Positions 1 to 7,062 are shown, numbered from the stretch's first letter. The stretch is DNA of 21,317 nucleotides from an uncultured Armatimonadota bacterium (GCA_946478935.1 CAMLEL010000004.1:1-21317), one strand, 5' to 3'. Made by a program: numbers and translations. The notes: generated by a model not told the origin, from the letters alone.

Positions 1-87
1 ACGCCCAATCCGCGAATCCCCGCTCACCGTGAACGGATCACCAATTCGCAGGATTGCCGCCCTAACGCGGCTTGCCAAAACACTCAC
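1..87 (-). CDS. Phage-related small protein, 5' part only (runs off the window)
   Basis: The first 29 codons of a minus-strand gene are present, beginning with a GTG that overlaps the TGA of the preceding gene (GTGA). A strong Shine-Dalgarno (GGAGGAGG) lies 4 bases upstream, inside the end of that gene, so the start is well supported. The visible peptide begins VSVLASRVRAAILRIGDP and is basic, then glycine-rich. No family can be assigned from so short a piece. Its place directly after two small post-capsid genes of a Mu-like head module makes a head completion, neck or tail protein the likeliest role, by position only. Confidence 0.6.
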   Translation of the reverse strand, partial: MSVLASRVRAAILRIGDPFTVSGDSRIGR

Positions 88-497
88 GAGACCTCCTCCC
101 TGAACCCGCTCAAAACCCCAGAAATGGGTCCGACCTCGATTCCGGCTTTCAGGAAAGGCTTGAGCCGCGCCCAGCCAGCCGCCACCAATCCCCCCGGATC
201 GCGGGCAGACTTGGTGAAGAATGGAGTCAGGGAGATTCCCTCGATTTCAACCACGTCGGCGACGCCCGGCTCCCTGCTTCGCAAAGCCAAAAACTCTCCC
301 CCGCAAATCTCCAGAGCACCCAAGTTCAAAGTTGCCTGCAAGCCCGTGTTGCTCGTATCCGCCAAATGACCGGCCTGCACCGCGTATTCGATCGCTGGAA
401 CATGATCCTCGATGATATGGTCGATCGCCGTATCAAACGTGGAGTCTGCCACTGCGCAACGCTCCTTCACGCGATCACGCATAACCGTTAATGACAT
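84..497 (-). CDS. Putative phage head-tail connector-region protein
   Basis: This encodes 137 residues starting at ATG with a good Shine-Dalgarno (GGAGGTG, about 6 bases upstream). The N-terminal half (about residues 1-45) reads as amphipathic helix rich in Asp, Glu and Ile, in the style of small gp6/gp36-like connector proteins, and the C-terminal half is Gly/Pro-rich and probably beta. I do not recognise a specific family. It is the second gene after the major capsid protein in a tightly packed minus-strand operon, where Mu-like phages carry small head-completion genes. The downstream gene overlaps it by GTGA, implying translational coupling. Structural role inferred from position. Confidence 0.7.
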   Translation of the reverse strand: MSLTVMRDRVKERCAVADSTFDTAIDHIIEDHVPAIEYAVQAGHLADTSNTGLQATLNLGALEICGGEFLALRSREPGVADVVEIEGISLTPFFTKSARDPGGLVAAGWARLKPFLKAGIEVGPISGVLSGFREEVS

Positions 498-513
498 GAA
501 TCACCTCCATGTA

Positions 514-538
514 CGGGGACCGTTCCAAGCGGTCCCCG
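514..538. other. Perfect 9-bp stem-loop between two phage genes
   Basis: The arms CGGGGACCG and CGGTCCCCG pair perfectly around a 7-base loop. The hairpin sits in the 48-base gap between the 87-residue gene (ends 546) and the start of the 137-residue gene (497), just before the latter's Shine-Dalgarno. No T-run follows on either strand, so it is not a classical intrinsic terminator. It may be an mRNA processing or stability element that sets relative expression of structural genes. Confidence 0.5.
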
Positions 539-545
539 CACGAAT

Positions 546-809
546 CTAGCGGCGAGGTTTGGCCGCCCTCGCCAAACGAGCCAAGGCTGAGTCGAGGCTC
601 TTCCAAGACTGGTCGAGTTCCTCAAACGAAGCCGCCAGCATCGCCGAGGCATCATCGGTTCGGCCCCTCATGTACTCGGTAAAGGCTTGCCGGAATCCCT
701 GCATCTCTGCCGAAGCTCGCAGGCTCGCCAAATAGGCCGCCGAAGACGCGCCCACCAGTCCGCCGGTCATTGAAGAAAGGGCCAGGGCCACCGACTCCCA
801 AACATTCAT
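546..809 (-). CDS. Small phage-operon protein with hydrophobic N-terminus (87 aa)
   Basis: The ATG at 809 shares its A with the capsid gene's TAA (TAATG), and a Shine-Dalgarno (GGAGGG) lies 8 bases upstream, fixing the start within a longer open frame. Residues about 5-30 are Ala/Gly/Leu/Ser-rich and could form one membrane-spanning or tightly packed helix. Residues 35-85 are charged and helical. Unknown function. In Mu, a small gene (gp35) follows the major head protein gpT, and this gene occupies the same slot. No sequence homology is claimed. Confidence 0.7.
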   Translation of the reverse strand: MNVWESVALALSSMTGGLVGASSAAYLASLRASAEMQGFRQAFTEYMRGRTDDASAMLAASFEELDQSWKSLDSALARLARAAKPRR

Positions 810-1747
810 TAAAGAATCCCTCCGAAAACAGTCTGCCAAAGCCCAAATCCGACGTTGTATCGACCCCGAACGCCATAAAAGAATCGATCGCGCATCCACG
901 CTGATTCCGAGGCGTTCGGATCCTCCATCGCCGTGAACTCGACGGGGACGTCGCTGCGCTGCTGCAAGATGATCCCTATGATCGGTCGCTTGGTGTCCAA
1001 CAGGAACCAATAGTCGTCAGATGCGTCACGCAAAAACGGGCTCACAACCACGTTGAGTCGCCCCTTGAAGGCGTTCAGGTACGGTGTCGCGCCAACGGCG
1101 TCAATTGAGTTCCCTTTGTACACCACGACGGGGCTCTCCACCAGTTCCATCGCCGTCCACTGCAGCTTGGGACCCACCACCAACGTATCCGGTGAGATTC
1201 CCAGCGGCGTCCCTTGATCGTCCGGGACCAGCATCATCGAATTGATCGCATCGGCCAAGGTCGTATCGCTCAATGCGCTTGTCGACTTGTTGGAGTACGT
1301 CGAGCCTCCGTAAATCGGATGCGTCGTGGCGATCAGCGGCTGTCCGTTGTAGCCCACGCCCGACGTGCCGCCGGCGAGCGCCTCCACTACGATTTGCTGC
1401 CTGTGTGCAGCCACCCGAAAGGCCAGATCACGAACCCGCATCCGAATCATTTCAAGCTGATCGTCCTCCACCGCCCGGCGATCCACCGCCAAGCTCGCTT
1501 CGAACACCTTGTCCTCGATCGTCACCGAATACGCGGCCATGCCAGACGGTTTGCGCTCATCGATGAACTCGCGCATCGGTGGCACGCTCCCCAGCCACGC
1601 ATACTTCTGACTCGGTAGCGAGGTGCTTACCACCGTCGCGATTCGATCCGCGATAGAGTGATCCAACTCGCTTCGGTATGCCTCGTTGAATTCTGCCTTG
1701 AGACCCGGAACCAGCAGATCCGGGATGTCGCTCTTGGTTAGAGCCAT
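809..1747 (-). CDS. Major capsid protein, Mu gpT-like
   Basis: 312 residues. Start chosen at the ATG with GGAGGA 7 bases upstream; the open frame extends 51 codons further but without a ribosome site. The pattern matches Mu gpT-type major head subunits: an N-terminal helix, then a YAWLGSVP segment followed by a REFIDERKP stretch (gpT has YGWLGKFP and a similar continuation), then the sequence around DKVFEASLAVDRRAVEDDQL (gpT: NKTFEGTVGISRDDFEDDNL), a NGQPLIATTHPIYGG loop, and a C-terminal FFYGVRGRYNVGFGLWQ (gpT: FLFGASTRRAAGYGFWQ). It would form the icosahedral head shell. Near full gpT length, with no lesion seen. It lies downstream of the protease and decoration genes, as in Mu. Confidence 0.88.
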   Translation of the reverse strand: MALTKSDIPDLLVPGLKAEFNEAYRSELDHSIADRIATVVSTSLPSQKYAWLGSVPPMREFIDERKPSGMAAYSVTIEDKVFEASLAVDRRAVEDDQLEMIRMRVRDLAFRVAAHRQQIVVEALAGGTSGVGYNGQPLIATTHPIYGGSTYSNKSTSALSDTTLADAINSMMLVPDDQGTPLGISPDTLVVGPKLQWTAMELVESPVVVYKGNSIDAVGATPYLNAFKGRLNVVVSPFLRDASDDYWFLLDTKRPIIGIILQQRSDVPVEFTAMEDPNASESAWMRDRFFYGVRGRYNVGFGLWQTVFGGIL

Positions 1748-1773
1748 AGATAAATCCTCCTGTGTGAGCGTCC

Positions 1774-2214
1774 CTAGACGCTGTAGTTGTCGATGCGAAC
1801 ACGCACGCCCGTGGCTCCGGTCGAGGTCGATTCCAGAGCCGTGATCGTCCCCACCTTGTATTGGTTTGTCAATCCGGCCGTGGCAATCTGGACTTCCCAA
1901 TCGCTGTTGGCATAGACTTCCTTGCCGATGTCAGCGACGGTCGGCGTGAAACCGGCCACCGCTTTGAAAACGAACGAGCCGGACTTGATCACGATCACCG
2001 ATCGATCGCCTGCCGCTCCGGTCGAATTGTCAACCGATTCGTGGGCGACGCCCGCAAACTTGAGCGATGCCGTCCCATGCGCGATTGGGATCACATATCC
2101 CGATGAGTTGATCGCCATCAATCCGCCCTTGAAAATGGCGGTATTCGAGATGGCGTAACTGACGACGAGGCCCGGTTTTTCAAAGGCCTCGAATGCAGAG
2201 CTTAATGCTGCCAA
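1774..2214 (-). CDS. Phage capsid decoration-like protein (gpN position)
   Basis: 146 residues from a TTG start at 2214, chosen because AGGAGG sits exactly 6 bases upstream. The frame is open to 2262, but the extra residues lack a ribosome site. The protein is beta-rich and low in charge, with many Gly, Ser, Thr and Val. It has an AIFKGGLMAINSSGYVIP segment and a repeated short-strand pattern resembling DUF2190-type head stabilisation or decoration proteins. It lies between the protease and the major capsid protein, the slot of Mu gpN. Function as a capsid-cementing protein is inferred from position and composition. Confidence 0.7.
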   Translation of the reverse strand: MAALSSAFEAFEKPGLVVSYAISNTAIFKGGLMAINSSGYVIPIAHGTASLKFAGVAHESVDNSTGAAGDRSVIVIKSGSFVFKAVAGFTPTVADIGKEVYANSDWEVQIATAGLTNQYKVGTITALESTSTGATGVRVRIDNYSV

Positions 2215-2270
2215 TACTTTCCTCCTGAGTAAAAATTCATGACCGCCCGGAGCGGGCGGCAAGTAGGTTG

Positions 2271-3206
2271 TTAACTCCGCAGAGCCTTCTTTTGGGCAAT
2301 CGACTCCAGGCTCACGTCCGGAAAGTGCCTTCGATAGAAAGCGACTTCTTCCGGCAGTAGTAACAGGGCCGATGCATCCTCCACGCTTTGCGGCGCTGCT
2401 TCTCCGAGCATCGAATGTCGGGGCTGCGAACCGATAAGCTTGGAAACCAGATCCTTGATCGCCACCGTCTCGCCGTCGAATTGAACACGCGACTCATGCG
2501 CGAGCAAGGCTTTCGCGTATCGGGCCTGCGCCGGCAGGATTTGTCCGGCAGCTATCCACGTTTGAATCTGGTTCTCTGCCGCCTGGACCCGTTGCTGCTC
2601 GATCGTATGCTCGTAAAGCGCACGCCAGTCACAGGCGAACTCAAGTTCCCCGTCAAATCTCAGGCCGTCGCTGTATAGCTGAGCCGAGGCCACTCGAGGA
2701 TTGCGCACCAGGCTGACCTCGCGAATTTGACTCAAATCGGAGTTGAGTCCGATCGATAACGAACGCGCCCCTGACCTTTCGATCAACGCGTTCGCTTCTT
2801 CCGTGAGCGACAGCAGTCCGAAGAGCTCGCCGTCTTCAGCCGAGACTTCCGTGAGATAGCCTAGCTCCAGCGGAGAATCCGAGTGCTCGATCCAAATCGG
2901 AACCGGAAGATCGAAATTCGCTGCCAGTCGGTCGAGATCGTCTAGCGTGATCGTCACACCCTTGTCGGGAAAATCGCCTGCTTCAAAGAGCTTGGCTCGA
3001 CGCTCGATCCAATTCGGCTCGATGTCCAGATACGGCGGCGGATCCTCTCCCTGTCTCCGAAATTCGGCGCAAAGCGCCTGCCGTTCGGTTTGGCTCACAT
3101 CCCGCTTGCGGCCAAGATAGCCCGGACCCATCTCGGCGGCAAGCCTCAATAATCCGTGGACCTCGGCAGAATCTGTAGTTGGTTTGGTTGATGAAATTCT
3201 AATCAC
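2271..3206 (-). CDS. Prohead protease/scaffold, Mu gpI-like
   Basis: With the GTG start used here the protein is 311 residues. The frame stays open to a TTG at 3257, but that TTG is the -35 box of a strong promoter, so a downstream start is likely; the exact start is uncertain because no good Shine-Dalgarno is visible. Residues about 67-180 carry the Mu-type protease core: an IWIEHSD segment with the probable catalytic His (H108), and ARSLSIGLNSD with the probable catalytic Ser (S151), followed by REVSLVRNPRV, typical of these self-cleaving head proteases. Residues 190-311 (helical, with QILPAQARYAKALL) resemble the scaffold extension that Mu gpI shares with gpZ. It would mature the prohead together with the capsid protein downstream. 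Confidence 0.85.
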   Translation of the reverse strand: MIRISSTKPTTDSAEVHGLLRLAAEMGPGYLGRKRDVSQTERQALCAEFRRQGEDPPPYLDIEPNWIERRAKLFEAGDFPDKGVTITLDDLDRLAANFDLPVPIWIEHSDSPLELGYLTEVSAEDGELFGLLSLTEEANALIERSGARSLSIGLNSDLSQIREVSLVRNPRVASAQLYSDGLRFDGELEFACDWRALYEHTIEQQRVQAAENQIQTWIAAGQILPAQARYAKALLAHESRVQFDGETVAIKDLVSKLIGSQPRHSMLGEAAPQSVEDASALLLLPEEVAFYRRHFPDVSLESIAQKKALRS

Positions 3207-3227
3207 CTCTCTTGAGATGTACTCATC

Positions 3228-3257
3228 AATATAGTAGACAAATGTCTGCTTTGTCAA
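3228..3257 (-). promoter_or_regulatory. Sigma-70 type promoter with internal dyad, driving the capsid operon
   Basis: On the minus strand a perfect TTGACA (3257-3252) is followed after 18 bases by TATATT (3233-3228). The spacer contains a dyad, AGACA-2-TGTCT (3247-3236), in the position expected for a repressor operator. The sequence is strikingly AT-rich against its surroundings. Transcription would start near 3221, which excludes the most upstream start of the protease gene. A related sequence lies at 19329-19358 on the opposite strand. Confidence 0.65.
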
Positions 3258-3298
3258 CCACTCATTTGATGGACCGGGCCCAATTTCACTGAGGACCA

Positions 3299-3320
3299 GG
3301 CACTGTCTGCCAAAAGTGCC
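3299..3320. other. Small inverted repeat upstream of mrp
   Basis: GGCACT and AGTGCC flank a 10-base loop between the divergent protease and mrp starts. It is a short stem-loop that could be a REP-like remnant or a regulatory site. No T-run makes it a terminator. Confidence 0.35.
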
Positions 3321-3331
3321 AAACTTAAGTC

Positions 3332-4375
3332 GTGCCCCTCGATGAGAATGCCGTGCTCGGCGTGCTGCGCAATGTGATGGACCCCGACCTTCGGCGGGAC
3401 ATCGTGACTCTCGGATTCGTGAAAGACATCTCGATCCAGGGCGGTCATGTTTCCTTCACCGTCGAACTCACAACCCCTGCCTGCCCTGTCAAGGAAGAAC
3501 TCAAACAGGCATGTATCGATCAAGTTTCCAGCTTGCCCGGAGTCGAATCGATCGAGGTCCAGATGACGGCCCAGGTCCGTGCCCGCCAAACCGAGCCGCA
3601 AGATCTGATTCCCGGCGTCAAGCACGCCATCGCCATTGCCAGCGGCAAGGGCGGGGTCGGAAAGAGCACCGTCACCGTGAATTTGGCCGTCGCCCTGGCC
3701 CAGACCGGCGCTCGAGTTGGCCTTATGGATGCGGACGTGTATGGCCCATCCATTCCCTTGATGCTGGGCGCGCAGCATGAGCGGCCCTTCACCCAGGGCG
3801 CCAAGATCCTTCCTATCGAGCGGTACGGCGTCAGAATGATGTCCCTGGGTCTGCTCCTGGAAGAAGGTCAAGCCGTCCTTTGGCGCGGCCCGATGGTTGC
3901 TGGCACCGTCAAGCAGCTTCTCGAAGACGTGGACTGGGGTGAGTTGGACTACCTTCTGGTCGACTTGCCTCCCGGAACGGGCGATGCGCCCATGAGCCTT
4001 GCGCAGTTGGCGCCGCTAACTGGCGTGGTCATCGTGACCACCCCCCACCATGTCGCGGCCAACATTGCCGGCAAGAGCGTCCACCTGTTCCGCCGACTCA
4101 ATGCCCCGATCCTCGGAGTTGTCGAAAACATGGCCGGGTTCGTTTGCCCCAACTGTGGCGAAATCTCCCGCATTTTTTCCGGAATGACCGGTGAGGAACT
4201 CGCCACGCAAATCGGCGTGCCCTATCTCGGGTCCGTTCCGTTGGATCCAAGTGTCAGCGATGCCGGCGACAAGGGCGTTCCGGCCATCATTTCCGCGCCG
4301 CATCGGCCCCAATCGGAGGCCTTCCGCGCAATCGCCGGCAAAGTCGCCCAGCACGCCAGCATCGCGACTTACTAG
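3332..4375 (+). CDS. mrp: Iron-sulfur cluster carrier ATPase, Mrp/ApbC (NBP35 family)
   Basis: 347 residues from GTG. Residues about 5-80 form a DUF59/MIP18-like domain (VMDPDLRRDIVTLGFV). The deviant Walker A GKGGVGKST is at 105-113, a DADVYGPS switch region at about 133-140, LLVDLPPGTGD at about 208-218, and the cluster-binding CPNC at 272-275. Members bind and hand over Fe-S clusters in the cytoplasm. Length and all motifs are typical, so the gene is intact. No clear Shine-Dalgarno precedes the GTG. It is followed after 12 bases by a small CxxC protein, a likely two-gene operon, and it diverges from the phage protease. Confidence 0.93.
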   Translation: MPLDENAVLGVLRNVMDPDLRRDIVTLGFVKDISIQGGHVSFTVELTTPACPVKEELKQACIDQVSSLPGVESIEVQMTAQVRARQTEPQDLIPGVKHAIAIASGKGGVGKSTVTVNLAVALAQTGARVGLMDADVYGPSIPLMLGAQHERPFTQGAKILPIERYGVRMMSLGLLLEEGQAVLWRGPMVAGTVKQLLEDVDWGELDYLLVDLPPGTGDAPMSLAQLAPLTGVVIVTTPHHVAANIAGKSVHLFRRLNAPILGVVENMAGFVCPNCGEISRIFSGMTGEELATQIGVPYLGSVPLDPSVSDAGDKGVPAIISAPHRPQSEAFRAIAGKVAQHASIATY

Positions 4376-4387
4376 CGAAAAGGGTTT

Positions 4388-4768
4388 ATGGATCAAACAT
4401 GCATCTGCATGCAGGATGACGCTGAAAAGGCGTATGACGTCCTGCTCGGTTGTCGGCGAGAGAACCTCGTCGATGACTCTCATTTCATCGTTGACCTCTT
4501 GACCTGCCGAGAATGTGGGCAACGTTGGATCAAGATCTTCTACGAACTGATCGACTGGACCGACGGAGAAGACAGTCAAGCCCGCAACTTTGCGCAGCTT
4601 AACGATGAGCAGGTCGCAGCGCTACGTGCCAAGGGTACTCAGACGGATGAATCGTTTATCGATTCGCTTGGCATTGGCGGCCGATACCTCACGCAATCCC
4701 GGCCCAAATCAGGCGCACGGTGGATCAAGTGGTCCACCGGTCCGATCAGTCACTTCCCGCATGATTAG
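4388..4768 (+). CDS. Small uncharacterised CxxC protein downstream of mrp
   Basis: 126 residues, with an A/G-rich ribosome site (AAAAGGG) just upstream of the ATG and only 12 bases after mrp, so probably co-transcribed. It has an LTCRECGQRW element near residue 40 that could be half of a zinc or redox site, plus N-terminal cysteines (C5, C7, C22), and is otherwise acidic and soluble with no signal peptide. I do not recognise the family. The neighbourhood suggests a cytoplasmic protein but does not define a function. Confidence 0.7.
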   Translation: MDQTCICMQDDAEKAYDVLLGCRRENLVDDSHFIVDLLTCRECGQRWIKIFYELIDWTDGEDSQARNFAQLNDEQVAALRAKGTQTDESFIDSLGIGGRYLTQSRPKSGARWIKWSTGPISHFPHD

Positions 4769-4813
4769 CGGACTCCCAAGGACCATGTATCTATTGCCAG
4801 CAGGACGAATAGC

Positions 4814-5284
4814 TCAATCCCCAATTAGTTTCGCTGCCTCAGTCAGGTCGCGTACATGTGAGACTTCTCCTGCAGGCGACACAAGATACATAGATGGAAT
4901 GCTGTCTATTCTGTACTTGGCACGCACAACAGCATCCTCTCCAAGTACCCTGTCAATCCCTCGTTTCTCAGAGACAGTTGGAACATCACCCAAGCGCTTT
5001 TCACACTTATTTAACATATCTTCAGTCAGATTCCTCTGTGAAAAGAGATAAGCGTGAATCTCATCATATTGTCCACGAAGTCGTGCCAGTTCGGCCAGTC
5101 TCGCCGATCTTGTTGAGAGAGCATGCTGCTTGAAATTTGCATAACGACGAATCAGTACTACAGATGTCTTCTTCGAATTTGCAAACTCTGCTAGTTCTGG
5201 TTCCCGCATCCTGCAGGCAGAACATTCATAGTTGAAAAACTCCACAAGAGCCCATGTACCTAATGGTTGAAGTCTATTCGTCAT
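4814..5284 (-). CDS. DsbA/thioredoxin-fold protein lacking its own export signal
   Basis: 156 residues from the ATG at 5284. A WALVEFFNYECSACR strand-helix opens the thioredoxin fold with active site C21-S-A-C24. A long helical insertion follows (about 50-110), then a SIPSMYLVSP segment with the cis-proline, as in Thioredoxin_4/DsbA-like proteins that act outside the cytoplasm. Such proteins need a signal peptide, but this frame has an in-frame TAG just before the start. A signal anchor is present in a different frame in the overlapping 5284-5415 gene. The start shares one base with that gene's stop (TGATG). It may be translationally coupled or the separated half of one gene. Last gene of the accessory operon. 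Confidence 0.75.
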   Translation of the reverse strand: MTNRLQPLGTWALVEFFNYECSACRMREPELAEFANSKKTSVVLIRRYANFKQHALSTRSARLAELARLRGQYDEIHAYLFSQRNLTEDMLNKCEKRLGDVPTVSEKRGIDRVLGEDAVVRAKYRIDSIPSMYLVSPAGEVSHVRDLTEAAKLIGD

Positions 5285-5415
5285 CACCTAGAAGGTATGG
5301 CGGATACCTCAATACCAGGTGACTGTTGGAAACCGCCTTGCCTGATACCGTAGACCATAACCGATGCCGCAATGCTGGTGATTGTCAACACTATCAACGC
5401 ATAACTAACCTTCAT
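5284..5415 (-). CDS. 43-residue signal-anchor ORF fused or coupled to the thioredoxin
   Basis: ATG overlaps the prepilin stop (ATGA) and its TGA overlaps the thioredoxin start, so it is bound into the operon on both sides. It encodes MKVSYALIVLTITSIAASV, one clear hydrophobic helix, then about 20 polar residues ending VSAIPSR. This is what the missing N-terminus of a periplasmic thioredoxin should look like. Adding one G to the GG before TGATG would join the two frames into one anchored protein of about 200 residues. Either the gene is broken or mis-assembled here, or the anchor is a separate micro-protein. Confidence 0.6.
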   Translation of the reverse strand: MKVSYALIVLTITSIAASVMVYGIRQGGFQQSPGIEVSAIPSR

Positions 5416-6044
5416 TCAAAAGTCATCTCCTTGCCAAACTGTTCCCGTGAAAGTGTTCTTGCGCTTCCGTCAGAGAACCCTGCCTGTCTTGCCTCACCTC
5501 GCATCCCATCGACATAGAAGAGCGAGAAATGTAAAAGTAAAACTCGGTCCGTCGAAGTGTGCAGAATCTTCTTAAGAGGATTGAATGCGGCGTACTCAAA
5601 ACTGCTTCCGAACCAGCTTGTCGTCGTGGTTTCCTGCCACCACGTCGCCTCATGTCCGCCCTCAGAAAGCAGCAGTGGACTCATTCTATCTAAGGGCGAT
5701 CTTGAGATTTCACGATCCACGCCATATGCGAATAATAGTTGAGTTGACGGCTTCATCATCTTGATTTCAGTTGATGAAAGTTCGCCACAGTTCCTTTCGA
5801 ATTTGTAGCCAAGTGAGAAGCAATTCGCGCCTAGTGCCCATGGAAAGTTTCCTTCGTAGTCCGCTGCGTATTGTATAGCTGCCAAACTTTGTTGCCGAAT
5901 ATTCGATATAGAAGCAGCTTTCTTTGCCCGTATCTTCGCTTGTGTGACAACAGGGAGCATAATCGAAGCTAGTACTGTCAAAATGATGATCACGATCATA
6001 AGCTCAACCAGGGAAAATCCGATGCGCTTAATTTCACCGGACAT
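5412..6044 (-). CDS. Type IV prepilin-like protein (H-x-DG/DUF1559-like)
   Basis: 210 residues, start chosen at 6044, where GAGAAG lies 7 bases upstream and the ATG overlaps the preceding gene's end. The class III leader is clear: cleavage after G9 in KRIGFSLVELMIV with Glu at +5, then a hydrophobic helix. The C-terminus has an FSDGSART motif like the DG tail of prepilins abundant in Planctomycetes and Armatimonadota. Two cysteines (in GANC and ERNCG) could form a disulfide, relevant to the thioredoxin genes downstream. Probably a pseudopilin inserted in the inner membrane and matured by the chromosomal prepilin peptidase. Base composition is AT-richer than the flanking housekeeping genes. 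Confidence 0.85.
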   Translation of the reverse strand: MSGEIKRIGFSLVELMIVIIILTVLASIMLPVVTQAKIRAKKAASISNIRQQSLAAIQYAADYEGNFPWALGANCFSLGYKFERNCGELSSTEIKMMKPSTQLLFAYGVDREISRSPLDRMSPLLLSEGGHEATWWQETTTTSWFGSSFEYAAFNPLKKILHTSTDRVLLLHFSLFYVDGMRGEARQAGFSDGSARTLSREQFGKEMTFE

Positions 6045-6497
6045 AGTTTCGCTTCTCAAGTTCATCGCGAAATAGCATCATCTTATTGGATGATGGTTCG
6101 ATCGAAGCCAATTTCGTATAGATACGCGAGAGTTGATCGTCATGCCCCGATAGTTTCAAGAGTTTAACGATCCAGTACCCACTATGATTCAGTGCAAGGT
6201 AATCGGAGTCCAGTAACGGATCAACGTGTTTCAATAAGCGAAGCTTTTCATCGGGAACTCGGAATGCAATCGCTGATAATGTAAGGGCAGCTGTTGCTTC
6301 CTTGTCTTTATAGTCATAAACTCCCTGTCGTCGCTCGAAAGAATGGCTCCGGCTCTGCTCGGATCCTTTCCTAACTGCCTGACATATGATTTCGCCCTGA
6401 CTTGAGCTGGCCCGAGTCCCGAACCTCTCTTTTCGGATGAGCAACCGCCAGCAAAATGGACTGCAATTAGGATCGCACAAAATAGCTTTAAGTTCAT
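6034..6497 (-). pseudogene. Lipoprotein gene with a one-base frameshift
   Basis: The reading frame begins at ATG 6497 with a lipoprotein signal (KLFCAILIAVHF then AGGC, lipobox Cys at about residue 18) and runs to ILSSDDR near 6325. The sense frame then continues one frame over as GVYDYKDKEATAALT and ends at 6034 with EKRNYVR. Restoring one G to the GGG near 6322-6326 would make one lipoprotein of about 155 residues, helical in its C-terminal part. Function unknown. It lies between the Cys-rich peptide and the prepilin and overlaps the prepilin start by 11 bases, which argues the downstream half is genuine coding sequence. Could be true decay or a sequencing deletion. Confidence 0.65.
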
Positions 6498-6545
6498 TTT
6501 GGATCGTCCCCTGCCTTTAATGTTCGGCAATGGACTAGTCGAACT

Positions 6546-6794
6546 CTAGTAACACGGTGTTACTTGGGGCAGACAATTATCTCCACAAGCATTGCGGCAA
6601 CTATCTCTGTACAGTCCAGCTGGACACTCATCGCAAGAATCCCAACATACTTGATAATGATTTGCGTTTTCACATGTACTGCAACACAATGGATACGCAA
6701 CGTGCATGGGACCCGCGAACGCTAAAACCGGAGAGACGACGCTGATAACAATAAGGATCAGGTTTATTGGCCCGAGCCGAGAAATGGTTTTCAT
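6546..6794 (-). CDS. Secreted cysteine-rich mini-protein (82 aa, 10 Cys)
   Basis: ATG at 6794 begins a classical Sec signal peptide: basic start, then NLILIVISVVSPVLAFAG with probable cleavage after AFA (about residue 27). The mature part of about 55 residues contains ten cysteines at 37, 38, 41, 50, 54, 57, 66, 70, 74 and 81, enough for five disulfides, in a knottin- or toxin-like spacing. I recognise no family. First gene of a minus-strand operon that also encodes a thioredoxin-fold protein, which could form or shuffle these disulfides. A promoter lies immediately upstream, leaving almost no leader and no Shine-Dalgarno. An extracellular or surface role is inferred. Confidence 0.7.
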   Translation of the reverse strand: MKTISRLGPINLILIVISVVSPVLAFAGPMHVAYPLCCSTCENANHYQVCWDSCDECPAGLYRDSCRNACGDNCLPQVTPCY

Positions 6795-6803
6795 AGCAGA
6801 ATC

Positions 6804-6832
6804 ATGTAAAATGAATGTGCTGAAACTGTCAA
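6804..6832 (-). promoter_or_regulatory. Putative promoter of the Cys-rich peptide operon
   Basis: Minus strand TTGACA (6832-6827), 17-base spacer, then TTACAT (6809-6804), a weak -10. Initiation near 6797 would put the ATG at 6794 almost at the transcript's 5' end, consistent with the absence of a Shine-Dalgarno. Confidence 0.45.
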
Positions 6833-6870
6833 CTATCGTTTCAATCGTTTTCCGGCCGGAAGTGTTTTGA

Positions 6871-7061
6871 TCTGCCCATGAGTTCGGCGAATGGGCCATC
6901 GCGACCAGCTACGGAGCGGCCGGCTCGGTCCTCGTTATCTTCTTTGGGTCTATTACTCGGCCCAAATCTTGTTCTTCGGAGCCGAAGTTACCAAAGCCCA
7001 TGCCGACGATACAGGCACGAAAAAGCCAGCGGAGTCCGACATGAAGGGATTTGTGAAGTAA
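6871..7061 (+). pseudogene. C-terminal remnant of a YihY/BrkB-family membrane protein gene
   Basis: The frame reads SAHEFGEWAIATSYGAAGSV and on to VIFF, then, shifted by one base at about 6943-6946, WVYYSAQILFFGAEVTK to the stop at 7061. This is the conserved last transmembrane region of YihY/UPF0761 proteins (YGAAGS-x-WVYYSAQI-x-FGAE). The preceding roughly 200 residues are absent: an in-frame TGA lies at 6868-6870 and the AT-rich accessory operon begins just upstream. The gene was therefore truncated, most simply by arrival of that operon or an accompanying deletion. The frameshift is restored by one extra T in the TTT at 6943-6945. Not functional as it stands. Confidence 0.75.
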
Positions 7062-7062
7062 A

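Noticed and set aside
3254..3871. 205-codon open frame on the minus strand opposite mrp
   Set aside because: Shadow of a strongly conserved gene. The composition is low-complexity His/Gly/Asp with no ribosome site or family likeness.
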